Under the pieces are notes generated by a model. The model did no database searches and was not told the origin of the DNA. It saw nothing but the letters and a program-made list of their open reading frames with translations. Made by a program: the position numbers and the translations under genes. A stretch of 64,000 nucleotides of DNA from Nostoc sp. FACHB-152 (GTDB taxonomy: Bacteria; Cyanobacteriota; Cyanobacteriia; Cyanobacteriales; Nostocaceae): positions 33,537-97,536 of the forward strand of contig NZ_JACJRV010000018.1 of the NCBI RefSeq assembly GCF_014697475.1, given 5' to 3'. Shown here in pieces: positions 9,015-18,511 of this stretch. The number at the start of each line of letters is the position of its first letter. The stretch's first letter is position 1.

Positions 9015-9215
9015 ACTGCCAATTTTAAAATTGAAAAATCAACAGTTGTTTCTATATACGAGAGAAATTCGTATCAATAAGGAAAAAAATCGCAACAATC
9101 AAAAAATTAATGTTTAGGATATTGGTAGCACAATAAGGAACAATTCTTGAATAGGCTTTGATAGCCAGAAAGCCATATCAAACAAATGTGCCACCAAAAA
9201 ATTCTAAGAATCGTT

Positions 9216-9452
9216 TTAACGAGATTCTGTTCCTTGATTGGGCAGACCTGGTGTAGTTACTGTACCGCCAGCTGCTTCTGGTTCTGCACCTTGACGAACA
9301 TCAGTACCAGATTCTTGACCAGTCATGCGATATCTTTCGTCGATAGGTGTATCGCCTTCTTCTGTGGTTGGTACATTGGTTCTGGTTCCAGGGTTATCCT
9401 GAGCATCGTATTTAGTATCTTCTTGACGATTATCTTTAGGATCTGTTGACAT
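9216..9452 (-). CDS. Small hydrophilic disordered protein (78 aa)
   Basis: The whole chain is polar and low in hydrophobic residues (MSTDPKDNRQEDTKYDAQDN at the start, rich in D/E/T/G/P), so it is probably intrinsically disordered. It has a GAAGG ribosome site before the ATG at 9452, and no membrane segment or Cys. Many cyanobacterial genomes carry such short acidic proteins, some stress-induced; the role here is unknown. The opposite strand is also open here, but with a Cys/Phe-rich unnatural composition. Confidence 0.6.
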   Translation of the reverse strand: MSTDPKDNRQEDTKYDAQDNPGTRTNVPTTEEGDTPIDERYRMTGQESGTDVRQGAEPEAAGGTVTTPGLPNQGTESR

Positions 9453-9650
9453 GAATTTGTACCTTCTTTAAGTTGTTTATACTTTTAGAATAGGTTTCAA
9501 TGCCACGAAAGTTTTCTATCCTGAGATAGGAATTGTTTTTCTGATATAGTAATTGTTTTTCAACTGACAGATTCAAATTGTCATCCTAAAGATAGAGCCA
9601 AATAAGTTTGGATTTGAGAATTTGGATTACTTCTATAGAAAATATTGTAA

Positions 9651-10328
9651 CTACACTAAACCTGATCGCAATGCAACTACGGCGGCTTGAACGCGATCGT
9701 CTACTGCTAGTTTGTTCATAATTCCCCGAACATGAGTTTTCACAGTGTTGGGGCTGAGATAAAGCCTTTCGGCGATTTCTGGGTTACTCAAACCTTCTAC
9801 CATCAGTTTTAAAACTTCTAATTCTCTTGCTGATAAGTTAGCGGCGTTTCCCTGATTTGCGGGAGGTTTGAGATTGTCAATTACACGCCGTGCTATTTGC
9901 GGATCTAAATAAGTTGCACCATCAACGGCAGCTGAGATCGCTTTTAATAGTCTTTCTACACTCGCACCTTTTATACAATAGGCATCTGCACCGCTTGATA
10001 GTGCAGCAATTACTTCTGTCTCGGTAGTGTGAGATGTCAACATGACTACGTGAGTTTCTGGTAATGCGGCTTTGATTTGCTGGGTTGCAGCAATTCCATC
10101 TAGGCGGGGTAAGCCGATATCCATAACTACCAAATTTGGTTTTAATTTTAAGGCTGCTTGTACGCCTAAATAACCATCTTCTGCTTGTCCGACAATCTCT
10201 AACTGAGGATAAGCCATTAACGACTGTTCTAATCCCAGTTGCATCATCGGATCATCTTCGACAATTAAGACGCGTAATGGGACAGTATCAGTCGGCAGAT
10301 TTAAGAAATGGCTAGGATTGGTAGACAT
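9651..10328 (-). CDS. NarL/FixJ-family response regulator
   Basis: Receiver domain (LRVLIVEDDPMMQLG with the acidic pair; phospho-acceptor Asp in VVMDIGLPRLDG; the TS and K positions in MLTSHTTE and CIKGAS) followed by a LuxR-type helix-turn-helix (LSARELEVLKLMVEGLSNPE, then YLSPNTVKTHVRGIMNKL). It is a phosphorylation-controlled transcription factor. No histidine kinase is adjacent, so it is an orphan. The ATG at 10328 is preferred over 10349 because the earlier codons fall in GGTCAAG repeat DNA. Targets unknown. Confidence 0.9.
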   Translation of the reverse strand: MSTNPSHFLNLPTDTVPLRVLIVEDDPMMQLGLEQSLMAYPQLEIVGQAEDGYLGVQAALKLKPNLVVMDIGLPRLDGIAATQQIKAALPETHVVMLTSHTTETEVIAALSSGADAYCIKGASVERLLKAISAAVDGATYLDPQIARRVIDNLKPPANQGNAANLSARELEVLKLMVEGLSNPEIAERLYLSPNTVKTHVRGIMNKLAVDDRVQAAVVALRSGLV

Positions 10329-10329
10329 T

Positions 10330-10404
10330 TTTTTATGGTCAAGGGTCAAGGGTCAAGTGTCAATAGTTCAACAGCTTTTGACTCTTGACTAATGACTATT
10401 GACT
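10330..10404. repeat. Degenerate heptad repeats (GGTCAAG / TTGACTA)
   Basis: The gap between era and the response regulator is made of short tandem units: GGTCAAG three times, then GACTCTTGACTAATGACTAT-type units. This is the short tandemly repeated repetitive DNA typical of Nostocales intergenic regions. It separates the regulator from era on the same strand. Confidence 0.65.
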
Positions 10405-10411
10405 AACTTCT

Positions 10412-11368
10412 CTATTTTTCCACGCGATAGCCAAATTCTGCCAAATTTAACCGAGATTGCCGCCATTTTGGTTGGACTCTGACGAAAAGTTCTAGATATA
10501 CTTTGCCAGATATGAGTTTTTGAATTTGTTCGCGGGCTGCGCTACCAATGTTTTTTAACATTAAGCCGCCTTTACCGATTAATATTCCTTTTTGGGAATC
10601 TCTTTCGACGTTGATGGTGGCGAGTACGCGGGTAATAGCTGGTGTTTCTTCTACTTTATCAATGGCGATCGCTACTGAGTGAGGTACTTCTTCACGGGTT
10701 AACAGCAGAATTTGTTCCCGAATCAATTCGCCCATAATAAACCGTTCTGGCTGGTCAGTTACTAAGTCGGGAGGATAATATAAGGGGCCAGTTTCTAAAT
10801 GTTCAATTAACAATTGTTGGAGTTCTAGCAATCCGGCTCCACTCTTGGCAGAAAATTTAACTGTCGGCCACCCATTAGCATCAGCTAGCTGCTGGTAACT
10901 TTCATCAAGAGGCTGAGAATTCGCTGGTTGCTGGTCGGCTTTATTGAGTCCTAAAATTACTGGTGTATCGCTACGAGTCAGTAATTCCGCAATATAGCGA
11001 TCGCCTGCGCCACAAGCTGCTGTACCCTCTACTACAAACAACACTACATCTACTGATTCGATGGCGATTTTGGCATTTTGTACTAAAACTTCCCCCAATT
11101 GATGATGGGGTTTATGAATTCCTGGTGTATCTACGAAAATTAGCTGTGCTTCTGGTGTCGTTAAAATTCCACGCAAACGATTGCGTGTAGTTTGGGCTAC
11201 TGGTGATGTAATGGCAATTTTTTGTCCTACCAATTGATTCATTAAGGTAGATTTACCGACATTTGGGCGACCAATAATGCCAATAAAGCCCGATTTATAC
11301 TCAGGCGGAGCTTGAGGAATCAATAGTTCTTCTGAAAAAGAGGAGGTGTGATTATCAATACTAGTCAC
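10412..11368 (-). CDS. era: GTPase Era, ribosome maturation
   Basis: Essential GTPase that binds the 3' end of 16S rRNA during 30S assembly. G1 GRPNVGKST, G2 region TTRNRLRG, G3 DTPGIHKP and G4 NKAD are all present in the first 150 residues. The C-terminal KH domain is shown by ILIGKGGLMLKNIGSAAREQ and the closing LFVRVQPKWR. 318 aa is slightly longer than Escherichia coli Era because of a short N-terminal extension before GFIGIIGRPNVG. Single gene, upstream of the response regulator on the same strand. Confidence 0.96.
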   Translation of the reverse strand: MTSIDNHTSSFSEELLIPQAPPEYKSGFIGIIGRPNVGKSTLMNQLVGQKIAITSPVAQTTRNRLRGILTTPEAQLIFVDTPGIHKPHHQLGEVLVQNAKIAIESVDVVLFVVEGTAACGAGDRYIAELLTRSDTPVILGLNKADQQPANSQPLDESYQQLADANGWPTVKFSAKSGAGLLELQQLLIEHLETGPLYYPPDLVTDQPERFIMGELIREQILLLTREEVPHSVAIAIDKVEETPAITRVLATINVERDSQKGILIGKGGLMLKNIGSAAREQIQKLISGKVYLELFVRVQPKWRQSRLNLAEFGYRVEK

Positions 11369-11563
11369 TTTTTACTCCACTTCGCATTTTGATAGATGGG
11401 ACAATTTGGTTTGGGGTTCAGATACACACTAAACATTTATGCACCTGGCTTGTTGGTGGCTTGTTATTTTTTTAGTTTAATCTACTACTAAAAATATTTA
11501 GCTTTAAATATCTAAAATATAATGTCAAATAGTAAAAAATTGAAATCAGAACTCAATAAACAT

Positions 11564-12694
11564 TTAATAAATAATTCCTAGCACAAACTCGCCTTGATTG
11601 ACAGCCTGATTAGTAGAAATATCAAAAATTAATCCACTGTGTTCTGCATATATATCTATTAGCAGAGGCAATTGACTCTCTTTATTAAAACTCAGAATTT
11701 GATATAATCTGTCTCCAACTTTAACTATAGTACCTAATTCGACTCTAGCTTGAATCATGCCGCCAGCGATCGCATAATATTTAGTCCTGTTGCTGCTGGT
11801 GAAATAAGCTGTTACATGATTTTCTGGTTGCTGCTGGAGAAAGTTAGCAATTTTTAATATACCTTTATAAGCTAAATAGTTTTTTATCCCTTGAACACCT
11901 TTAGCGACAGAATCGGGATTTATCTGCATTCCCGTACCTAGTTCTAATGTCCAAGCTTCGACATCAAATCTAATTTTTCTGCCTAAACTTTCAAAGCACG
12001 CTTCTAATGCTAACCACGGTTTGATAAACGCTTCATCAAAAGCATCGCCATCATATTTGTCAAGTAATATTCCATAATCGAGCAAAAAGTATTCTGCACT
12101 ATCTTGGCGATCGCGGAAGTAATATAAATAATCTAAACCTTGATTTGTCGAGGTATGTAAGTCAATTAAATAATCTGCATCTAAACTGAGACTTTGCAGT
12201 TGGTAACGAAATCTCTCAGTATAAGGCACACTGCTGGCAGAATTAATTTTTTCTGAATTTTTTGCAAATTGTTTTTTAATTATAGTTAGATAATTTTGTC
12301 GGACGACCTCTTGATGAAGCTGAAGTTGGGATTTAGTAAATTCTACTAAATCATCAGCTTCTTTCTCATAATCCCAAAAAATCCGGTTCCAATCTTTGGC
12401 TTCGTAAGCACAGTATCTTCCTGGAGAAAAATGTTGAGCGCGTTCATTTGTTCCCATCGGATTACAAACAGGAACAAACCAAATTTCACCAACTAAATCT
12501 GTATCATTTATAGTAAGTAAAAATTGAATTAGTTGGTGAATTACGGCATTACCAGCAATTTCTGCACCGTGTAAATTAGATTGAATGTAAACCTTTTTAC
12601 CTGGATGAGAGCCAATAAATTTGTAAACTTGCAAATACAGGCGCTCGCCAGAGGCCATTTGACGTAAAAATATGGTTTCAATCTGAGGAATCAT
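11564..12694 (-). CDS. Succinylglutamate desuccinylase/aspartoacylase-family zinc hydrolase
   Basis: M14-like fold for amide hydrolysis. Zinc-site motifs are QSNLHGAEIAGN (His and Glu ligands, about residue 40), the DLHTSTNQ His near residue 190, and a possible catalytic Glu in WTLELGTGMQ. VPVCNPMGTNERAQHF resembles the Asn-Pro-Arg region of AstE/aspartoacylase proteins. The C-terminal 90 residues (ARVELGTIVKVGDRLYQI) form the beta-rich domain found in this family. The real substrate, probably an N-acyl amino acid or peptide, cannot be told from sequence. Cytoplasmic and monocistronic. Confidence 0.85.
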   Translation of the reverse strand: MIPQIETIFLRQMASGERLYLQVYKFIGSHPGKKVYIQSNLHGAEIAGNAVIHQLIQFLLTINDTDLVGEIWFVPVCNPMGTNERAQHFSPGRYCAYEAKDWNRIFWDYEKEADDLVEFTKSQLQLHQEVVRQNYLTIIKKQFAKNSEKINSASSVPYTERFRYQLQSLSLDADYLIDLHTSTNQGLDYLYYFRDRQDSAEYFLLDYGILLDKYDGDAFDEAFIKPWLALEACFESLGRKIRFDVEAWTLELGTGMQINPDSVAKGVQGIKNYLAYKGILKIANFLQQQPENHVTAYFTSSNRTKYYAIAGGMIQARVELGTIVKVGDRLYQILSFNKESQLPLLIDIYAEHSGLIFDISTNQAVNQGEFVLGIIY

Positions 12695-12797
12695 GTAGGT
12701 TATAGGTGACAGGTGACAGAGTTAAAAGTATTTTAGACTCTAACTTTGTTCATTTATCGGTATCCTATTTACCTCCGCTATTACTATAACTGAGCCT

Positions 12798-13271
12798 CTA
12801 ACCTCTAGTCCCTCTTTCATTCGCTGTTTTGACTAAATCGACATCAGCCAGCCAGATGATTCCACTTTGATCGGAGGGTGTTTCTTCTAGAATAGGCGAT
12901 CGCCATTCGACCGCATAAAGCCAATTGTTCTTCAGATGAAAAAGGCCTTGAATAATTCTATGTGTCGGCTGTTCGCTAAAATCTACTTCAACCACATCTC
13001 CTAATTCAAAAGCAGGAGTAGAAACATCAGTTTTATTAAATATTTTTGTCGGATAAAACTCTTGCTGGGGTAAATAGAGTGTTTCACCCAGGCAAACAAT
13101 TGCATAAATCCATTCATGCTTTTCCCAATGAACCCCGTAGCAATATCCTGACAAATCAGAGTTTGATAAAAAGACTTTCTCTTGTATTTGGGCTGCTAGC
13201 GGCGGCATAACTTTGCCCCAGGGAGGAGAAATATGCCAGCAGGATTCTAAAAGGGTAATAGGATTAATCAT
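12798..13271 (-). CDS. DUF1392-like protein
   Basis: Begins MINPITLLESCWHISPPWG and continues with GYCYGVHWEKHEWIYAIVCL and FHLKNNWLYAVEWRSP, a two-lobed beta-rich pattern I associate with DUF1392, a small family reported mainly from Anabaena/Nostoc. Function unknown. The start at 13271 is preferred; an in-frame start 15 codons upstream (13316) adds a basic leader with no homology I recognise. No signal peptide. Confidence 0.6.
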   Translation of the reverse strand: MINPITLLESCWHISPPWGKVMPPLAAQIQEKVFLSNSDLSGYCYGVHWEKHEWIYAIVCLGETLYLPQQEFYPTKIFNKTDVSTPAFELGDVVEVDFSEQPTHRIIQGLFHLKNNWLYAVEWRSPILEETPSDQSGIIWLADVDLVKTANERGTRG

Positions 13272-13616
13272 AATACTTAAGTGTTCTCTTTTTATACATA
13301 AACTCACTTGTGCCATTGTTTTCCGGAATTAATTTTATTTTTAACTTGATCATAGTTAGCAGTGAGCCATTTCAAAATGAGAAATTGTACCAATTCCCTA
13401 AAATGAGGCAACAGATGGAAATCAGAAAAGTCTTACTGGAGCTAGATTTCTTAATTGCGGTAACGAGCCAGCGAGCGTCCGCCGCAAATTGCGAATTGGT
13501 ATTACAGGTTGATTTAGAGTTGTCATAGAAAATGCACACTCAAAAACTTTAACCAAAGTATATTTTGACTATGCATCAGCAAAGCTTATAATTGAAATGC
13601 AGTGCTTTTATTTGCT

Positions 13617-13865
13617 ATGAAACCTAGGGATAATACAATAAAATTAGGTCAATTTTTAAAGTTAATGGGTATAGCACCAACAGGAGGACAAGCCAAATTG
13701 ATGATTCAAGGTGGCGATGTCCAAGTAAATAATCTGGTTGAAACACGGCGAGGACGAAAACTAGTACGTGGTGATTTAGTAACTGTAGAAGGAAAGACTA
13801 TTGAAGTCAATTTAGAGAATAGAGAAGAAGAATACCCAATAATTTTGGATGAAGAAGTTGAGTAA
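13617..13865 (+). CDS. S4-domain RNA-binding protein (YbcJ/YaaA-like)
   Basis: About 82 residues containing one S4 RNA-binding fold: IKLGQFLKLMGIAPTGGQAK, then LMIQGGDVQVNNLVETRRGR, then LVRGDLVTV. This is the single-domain YbcJ/YaaA type, thought to bind rRNA or tRNA. A GTG five codons upstream (13602) is also possible; the ATG at 13617 gives the usual length. Stands alone, convergent with pfkA. Confidence 0.85.
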   Translation: MKPRDNTIKLGQFLKLMGIAPTGGQAKLMIQGGDVQVNNLVETRRGRKLVRGDLVTVEGKTIEVNLENREEEYPIILDEEVE

Positions 13866-13943
13866 AAAACTAAATTTTTAAGCTAAAAATTCTGCTTTTG
13901 TGGTAGTAAGAATAGGCTGATAGTAAAAGCTGTTAAATGTCAA

Positions 13944-15023
13944 TTATTCTCCCAAATAAATACCCAAACCACGGGCAGTTTTGACTAAAGTATCTTCTGG
14001 GTTAACTGCTCTATATTGAGCGATCGCTTCGGCAATTGGTACAGCAAAAACTTGGCGATTTTGCCATGTCACCATGTAGTCATATTTACCTGCGGCAATC
14101 AGATTTACTGCGGCTACACCAAAGGCAGATGCGACTAATCTATCTAGTGGTGAAGCTGTACCACCGCGCTGGATGTGTCCTAAAACGGTAACGCGTGTTT
14201 CTGCACCAATGCGATCGCTAATTTGGTCTGCTAAGTATTCGCCAATACCACCATATCGACATTGACCCAACCGATTTGTCATGGTGAGAGTGTCACCATC
14301 TTGAGTCCGAACTGCCTCAGAAACAATAATTAAACAATAGTTTTTGCCTTCTTCTTGGCGTTGTTTAATTTTGTAGCAAATGTGGTCAAGATTGTAGAGA
14401 ATTTCGGGAATCAAAATCACATCTGCGCCTCCAGCAATTCCCGCAGCAAGGGCAATGTGTCCAGCATCTCGACCCATAACTTCTAAAATCATCACCCGAC
14501 TGTGAGAAGCGGCTGTAAAGTGTAATCTGTCAAGTGCTTCTGTGGCAATATTAACGGCTGTATCAAATCCAATCGCGTGTTCAGTAATCCCAATATCGTT
14601 ATCAATTGTTTTGGGAATACCTACTAAATTAATTCCGCCTTGTTGTGCTAGGCGACGCAAAATCGCCAAACTACCATCGCCACCAATGCCAATCAAAGCA
14701 TCTAACCCTAGTTGATGATAGCCGGCAATGATTTCTTCGGAGCGATCGCATATACTGCCATCAGGCATAGGAAAAGCAAAAGGATCGCCTTTGTTGGTGG
14801 TTCCTAACATTGTGCCACCAGAAGTTAACAGTGGGTCAACTTGCTCAATTTCTAGTTTCGTGCATTGCGGTGGACGCGCCATTAATCCGAGAGTTGCTTG
14901 ACGAATTCCAAATACTTCCCAGCCTTTTCCGCAAGCACAATGAACTACAGCCCTGATAACGGCATTCAAACCAGAACAATCTCCTCCACTAGTTAGAATG
15001 CCAATCCGCTTACCTTTACCCAT
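13944..15023 (-). CDS. pfkA: 6-phosphofructokinase
   Basis: Phosphorylates fructose 6-phosphate in glycolysis. TSGGDCSGLNAVIRA is the first nucleotide loop. GGDGS (114-118) has the Gly expected for ATP-dependent enzymes, while PKTIDND (137-143) has the Lys found in pyrophosphate-type and some actinobacterial ATP-type enzymes. GFDTAVN and the MGRDAGHIAL substrate loop are intact. 359 aa is longer than E. coli PfkA (320), matching the mixed group III. No neighbouring glycolytic gene. The donor is probably ATP. Confidence 0.92.
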   Translation of the reverse strand: MGKGKRIGILTSGGDCSGLNAVIRAVVHCACGKGWEVFGIRQATLGLMARPPQCTKLEIEQVDPLLTSGGTMLGTTNKGDPFAFPMPDGSICDRSEEIIAGYHQLGLDALIGIGGDGSLAILRRLAQQGGINLVGIPKTIDNDIGITEHAIGFDTAVNIATEALDRLHFTAASHSRVMILEVMGRDAGHIALAAGIAGGADVILIPEILYNLDHICYKIKQRQEEGKNYCLIIVSEAVRTQDGDTLTMTNRLGQCRYGGIGEYLADQISDRIGAETRVTVLGHIQRGGTASPLDRLVASAFGVAAVNLIAAGKYDYMVTWQNRQVFAVPIAEAIAQYRAVNPEDTLVKTARGLGIYLGE

Positions 15024-15180
15024 ATATTTATTAACATTTCAAATGTAAATTACTCTTACCATATTTAGATTGCTCATTTCCAATTTAAAAGCGATATTTT
15101 ATTTGAATAATTTGGAGTTTATTAACCTATAAATTGCTTAATATTTATATTCAATAATCTCAAAAAAAGTTCAAAATTAT

Positions 15181-15209
15181 GTAGAGACGTTGCAATGCAA
15201 CGTCTCTAC
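15181..15209. repeat. Perfect GTAGAGACG hairpin repeat
   Basis: GTAGAGACGTTGCA, one A, then its exact complement: a 29-nt palindrome with a 14-bp stem. The GTAGAGACG ... CGTCTCTAC type is a widespread mobile palindromic repeat in Nostoc genomes. It lies between pfkA and the methyltransferase and may act as a terminator or RNA-stability element. A degraded relative starts near 46123. Confidence 0.85.
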
Positions 15210-15269
15210 TGAAATGTATTGGTTGATGGCACATATAGCATAAAATGTAATTATGGAGGGTTAAGAATT

Positions 15270-15899
15270 ATGGGGTTTTATTCACAAGTTATTTTTCCGC
15301 GTCTTCTAGACTGGAGTTTATCTGATCCAGATCTAGCTAAATATCGCCAAGAATTACTCGCAGATGTTACAGGCGAAGTTCTAGAAATCGGTTTCGGCAC
15401 AGGATTAAATTTAGCTTATTATCCTGCACATATTCACAAAATTACCACTATTGATGTGAATCTAGGGATGAATGCTTTGGCAAAAAAGCGTATTGATGAC
15501 TCTGGGATAAAAGTTGAACAACTTCTATTATCAAGTGAAAATTTGCCTATGGCAGATAATACATTTGATAGCGTAGTCAGCACTTGGACTTTATGCAGTA
15601 TTGCAAATGTGGAGCAAGCATTAAAAGAAGTTTATCGAGTACTAAAACCGGGTGGTAAATTCTTTTTTGTGGAACATGGGCTGAGTGACAAACCTAATGT
15701 ACAAGTATGGCAGCATCGGCTGACACCTATTCAGAAAGTCATAGCCGATGGATGTCACCTCAATCGAAATATTCAACAATTAGTAGAAAAACAGTTTGAC
15801 TATGTAGAAATAAAACGCTTCACACCAGAGAATTTCCCAGATTTAATGGCTCATCTCTACAAAGGATTTGCGGTAAAAAAAGCAGCTGAGATTATGTAG
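15270..15899 (+). CDS. Class I SAM-dependent methyltransferase
   Basis: 209 residues from the ATG at 15270, chosen because GGAGGG lies about 9 nt upstream. An earlier frame start at 15219 lacks a ribosome site. Motif I is EIGFGTGLNLAYYP, the acidic ribose-binding residue is in ITTIDVNLGM, motif II is FDSVVSTWTLCSI, and YRVLKPGGKFFFVEHGLSD is the classic post-motif segment. It resembles UbiE/MenG and METTL7-type small-molecule or lipid methyltransferases. The C-terminal GCHLNRNIQQLVEK fits the METTL7-like branch. Substrate unknown. Confidence 0.85.
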   Translation: MGFYSQVIFPRLLDWSLSDPDLAKYRQELLADVTGEVLEIGFGTGLNLAYYPAHIHKITTIDVNLGMNALAKKRIDDSGIKVEQLLLSSENLPMADNTFDSVVSTWTLCSIANVEQALKEVYRVLKPGGKFFFVEHGLSDKPNVQVWQHRLTPIQKVIADGCHLNRNIQQLVEKQFDYVEIKRFTPENFPDLMAHLYKGFAVKKAAEIM

Positions 15900-15991
15900 C
15901 GACTATTAACCATTTTTACAATTAATTGACATTTAGTTATAATACCAATTAGTTATCAAACGATTGTCAATGCTGGTGATTAAATTTTACT

Positions 15992-16354
15992 ATGGCAAAC
16001 ACGAAGCCATCTAGCGCAGATCCGGCAATTCTTGCGGCTGTTGCTGACTATTTCAAGGTGCTATCAGAAATTAGCCGATTGCAAATTGTGGCTTGTCTAA
16101 AGTTAGGCCCGATGAATGTGATGGAGATTGCAGAGGTGACTGGCTTAGGTCAGGCGAATCTCTCTAAGCACCTGAAAGTATTGACTCAAGCGGGGATTTT
16201 AACTCGTCAGCCTAAAGGTACTAGTGCCTTTTACGAGATTGCTGACCCGATGATATTTGAACTTTGTGAATTAGTGTGCGATCGCATCAGTGAACGCATC
16301 TTACAGCAGGCTGAAAGCTTGAAGTCTCTACGCAACAAAAAAGCTGTCTTTTGA
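15992..16354 (+). CDS. ArsR-family transcriptional regulator
   Basis: A 120-residue winged-helix repressor: the helix-turn-helix is MNVMEIAEVTGLGQANLSKH with LKVLTQAGILTRQPKGTS as recognition helix and wing, and a C-terminal dimer helix. There is no CxC metal-binding motif in the DNA-binding helix, and the only cysteines are C38 and the LCELVCDR pair, so metal sensing of the classic ArsR type is doubtful. It lies upstream of the nitronate monooxygenase gene on the same strand, a plausible but unproven target. Confidence 0.88.
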   Translation: MANTKPSSADPAILAAVADYFKVLSEISRLQIVACLKLGPMNVMEIAEVTGLGQANLSKHLKVLTQAGILTRQPKGTSAFYEIADPMIFELCELVCDRISERILQQAESLKSLRNKKAVF

Positions 16355-16488
16355 GCCAAATTATGGTGATTTTAACTGAATCTAGCGAGCAGTTCAACTT
16401 CAACCACTAGAGGCAAGTTACAAACTTATATCTGTCTAATAAGTCACACCGTGATGCTAAAATTACTCCACAGTTATTTAGTTAATTA

Positions 16489-17628
16489 ATGAGTAATTCT
16501 GTGATCACTTCCATCCTCCATCCCTTGCGGATTGGTAAACACATTGCTCAGTATCCCATTGTTCAAGGTGCAATGGCTGTGCGCGTATCGGGAGCAAATT
16601 TAGCCGGGGCTGTTGCTAATGCTGGGGGAGTGGGGGTAATTGCTACTTTGGGAATAGGGTTAGATTCTCCTTATTTTGACAAACGCAAACGTAAGAGCTT
16701 TTTTACAGCCAATAAACTCGCTTTAATCGATGAGTTAAAAAAAGCCCGCAATATCAGTCCCGATGGTGTCATTGGGGTAAATATTTTAGTAGCTACCAAA
16801 GATTATGCCGCGTTAGCTCAGACCGCAGCGGCCCAAGGTGCAAATATAATCATCACTGGAGCCGGATTACCACTCAGTTTACCAGAGTACACCGTTGACT
16901 ATCCTGATGTAGCACTAGTACCAACTGTAGCTAACGTGGACTCTGCACAGTTTCTCTGTCAAACATGGCAAAGTCGATATAACCGTTTACCCGATGCTTT
17001 GATTGTCGAAAATTGCCAGATGATTGGCGGACATTTTACCCAGTGCGAACAGGCTGACACACCTGGATTTTCAGTTGCAACTGTGATTTCGCAACTGCGC
17101 GATTATTTAGAAAAGCACATTGGTGTGATGATACCGTTGATTGTTTCAGGGGGAATTTGCGATCGCAGCGATATTGACTGCATGATGCAGATAGGTGCAA
17201 ATGGTGTGCAAATGGGAACTCGCTTCATTACCACCTTAGAATGTGACGCTGATCCTCGTTATAAAGAGCGTCATCTCCAAGCCCATGCAACCGATGTTGT
17301 CACTGTACCCAGCCCTGTAGGCAAACCCAGTCGTGCTTTAGGTAATTTATTTACAGAACAAGTCATGACTGATTCATCAACATTAGAGGGGCGTTGTATT
17401 GCCAACTGTTTAGAAGTGTGCTTGTTTCGAGACAAAAGAAAAACTTATTGCCTATTGCAAGCACTGTCTCAAGCGGCGCGTGGTGACGTAGAAAATGGTC
17501 TAATTTTTTCTGGGACGAATGTTAGCAACAGTAAGCGGATGATGTCTGTCGCTGAACTGATGGCAGAACTTACGCGATCGCCTAACATTTCACATGAAGG
17601 TGATTACAAGTACTCAGAAGTAAATTAG
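16489..17628 (+). CDS. Nitronate monooxygenase (2-nitropropane dioxygenase family)
   Basis: FMN-dependent TIM barrel that oxidises propionate-3-nitronate or other nitronates. QGAMAVRVSGANLAGAVANA at the first strand, GGVGVIATLG, NCQMIGGHF (the His of the active site region) and the phosphate-binding IGANGVQMGTRF are all present. 379 aa is typical. Single gene 135 bp after the ArsR gene. It may detoxify nitro compounds; close relatives include enoyl-ACP reductase FabK-like enzymes, which I consider less likely. Confidence 0.87.
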   Translation: MSNSVITSILHPLRIGKHIAQYPIVQGAMAVRVSGANLAGAVANAGGVGVIATLGIGLDSPYFDKRKRKSFFTANKLALIDELKKARNISPDGVIGVNILVATKDYAALAQTAAAQGANIIITGAGLPLSLPEYTVDYPDVALVPTVANVDSAQFLCQTWQSRYNRLPDALIVENCQMIGGHFTQCEQADTPGFSVATVISQLRDYLEKHIGVMIPLIVSGGICDRSDIDCMMQIGANGVQMGTRFITTLECDADPRYKERHLQAHATDVVTVPSPVGKPSRALGNLFTEQVMTDSSTLEGRCIANCLEVCLFRDKRKTYCLLQALSQAARGDVENGLIFSGTNVSNSKRMMSVAELMAELTRSPNISHEGDYKYSEVN

Positions 17629-17688
17629 CTGTCAACAACTTCTGAGGAAAATTCATAATTTAGTTATTAATTAAAAGTTGAGTAATTT

Positions 17689-18402
17689 ATGAATGTAGAT
17701 GAAATTCTTAAACATTACGCTGCTGGGAAACGCAACTTTCAGCGAGTAAATCTGCAAGAAGCAGAATTCACAAATGCCAACCTGACAGGTGCAGATTTAA
17801 GCCATGCAGATTTACGCCAAACAAGGTTGGGTAAAAGCAACTTTAGCCAAACCGTCTTACGAGAAGCAGACTTAAGTGAAGCCATCCTTTGGGGAACAGA
17901 CTTGAGTGAAGCAAATTTATATGCTGCTATTCTTCGAGAAGCTGATTTAACAGGCGCAAAATTAGTTCAAACCAGCTTAGAACGAGCAAACTTAATTAAA
18001 GCAAGTTTATGCGGGGCTAACTTGAATGCGGCAAATCTTTCTCTATGTCTGTTATTTCAGGCAGATTTGCGTCCTAGTTCCAACCAGCGCACAGACTTAG
18101 GATATGCAATCTTAACTGGAGCCGATTTAAGCTACGCTGACCTCAGAGCAGCTGCGATGCATCACGCTAACTTAGATGGTGCAAGATTGTGTCGAGCTAA
18201 TTTAAGTCGGACAATACAGTGGGGCAATTTAGCAACAGATCTCACTGAGGCTAGTTTGAAAAATGCAGATTTGAGTTATACAAATCTTAGCGGCACGATT
18301 TTGCGAAAAGCGAATTTGCAAGGCGCAGACTTAACTGGTGCTATTCTCACCGATGCAGATTTACAAGGAGCAATTATGCCAGATGGTACAGTTCACGATT
18401 GA
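17689..18402 (+). CDS. Pentapeptide-repeat protein
   Basis: 237 residues made almost entirely of A(D/N)LxX repeats folding as a right-handed quadrilateral beta helix. The pattern is interrupted around residues 130-140 (LRPSSNQRTDLGY), splitting it into two helices. No signal peptide or membrane segment, so cytoplasmic. Cyanobacteria carry many such proteins; some relatives (MfpA, Qnr) mimic DNA and protect gyrase, but nothing here points to that. Confidence 0.92.
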   Translation: MNVDEILKHYAAGKRNFQRVNLQEAEFTNANLTGADLSHADLRQTRLGKSNFSQTVLREADLSEAILWGTDLSEANLYAAILREADLTGAKLVQTSLERANLIKASLCGANLNAANLSLCLLFQADLRPSSNQRTDLGYAILTGADLSYADLRAAAMHHANLDGARLCRANLSRTIQWGNLATDLTEASLKNADLSYTNLSGTILRKANLQGADLTGAILTDADLQGAIMPDGTVHD

Positions 18403-18511
18403 CAATACTTACGCAACGAGGTTTTCCTTTGAGGCTGGATGTAAGGGTATAAAGAAAAATTGACGTTGCTGAATCAGGGAATGAAATTTCATATACTTAC
18501 ATCAGAAACTC

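Noticed and set aside
9186..9449. Rightward open frame antisense to the small acidic protein
   Set aside because: The product is Cys/Phe/Ser-rich with no ribosome site; the minus-strand gene has a ribosome site and plausible composition.
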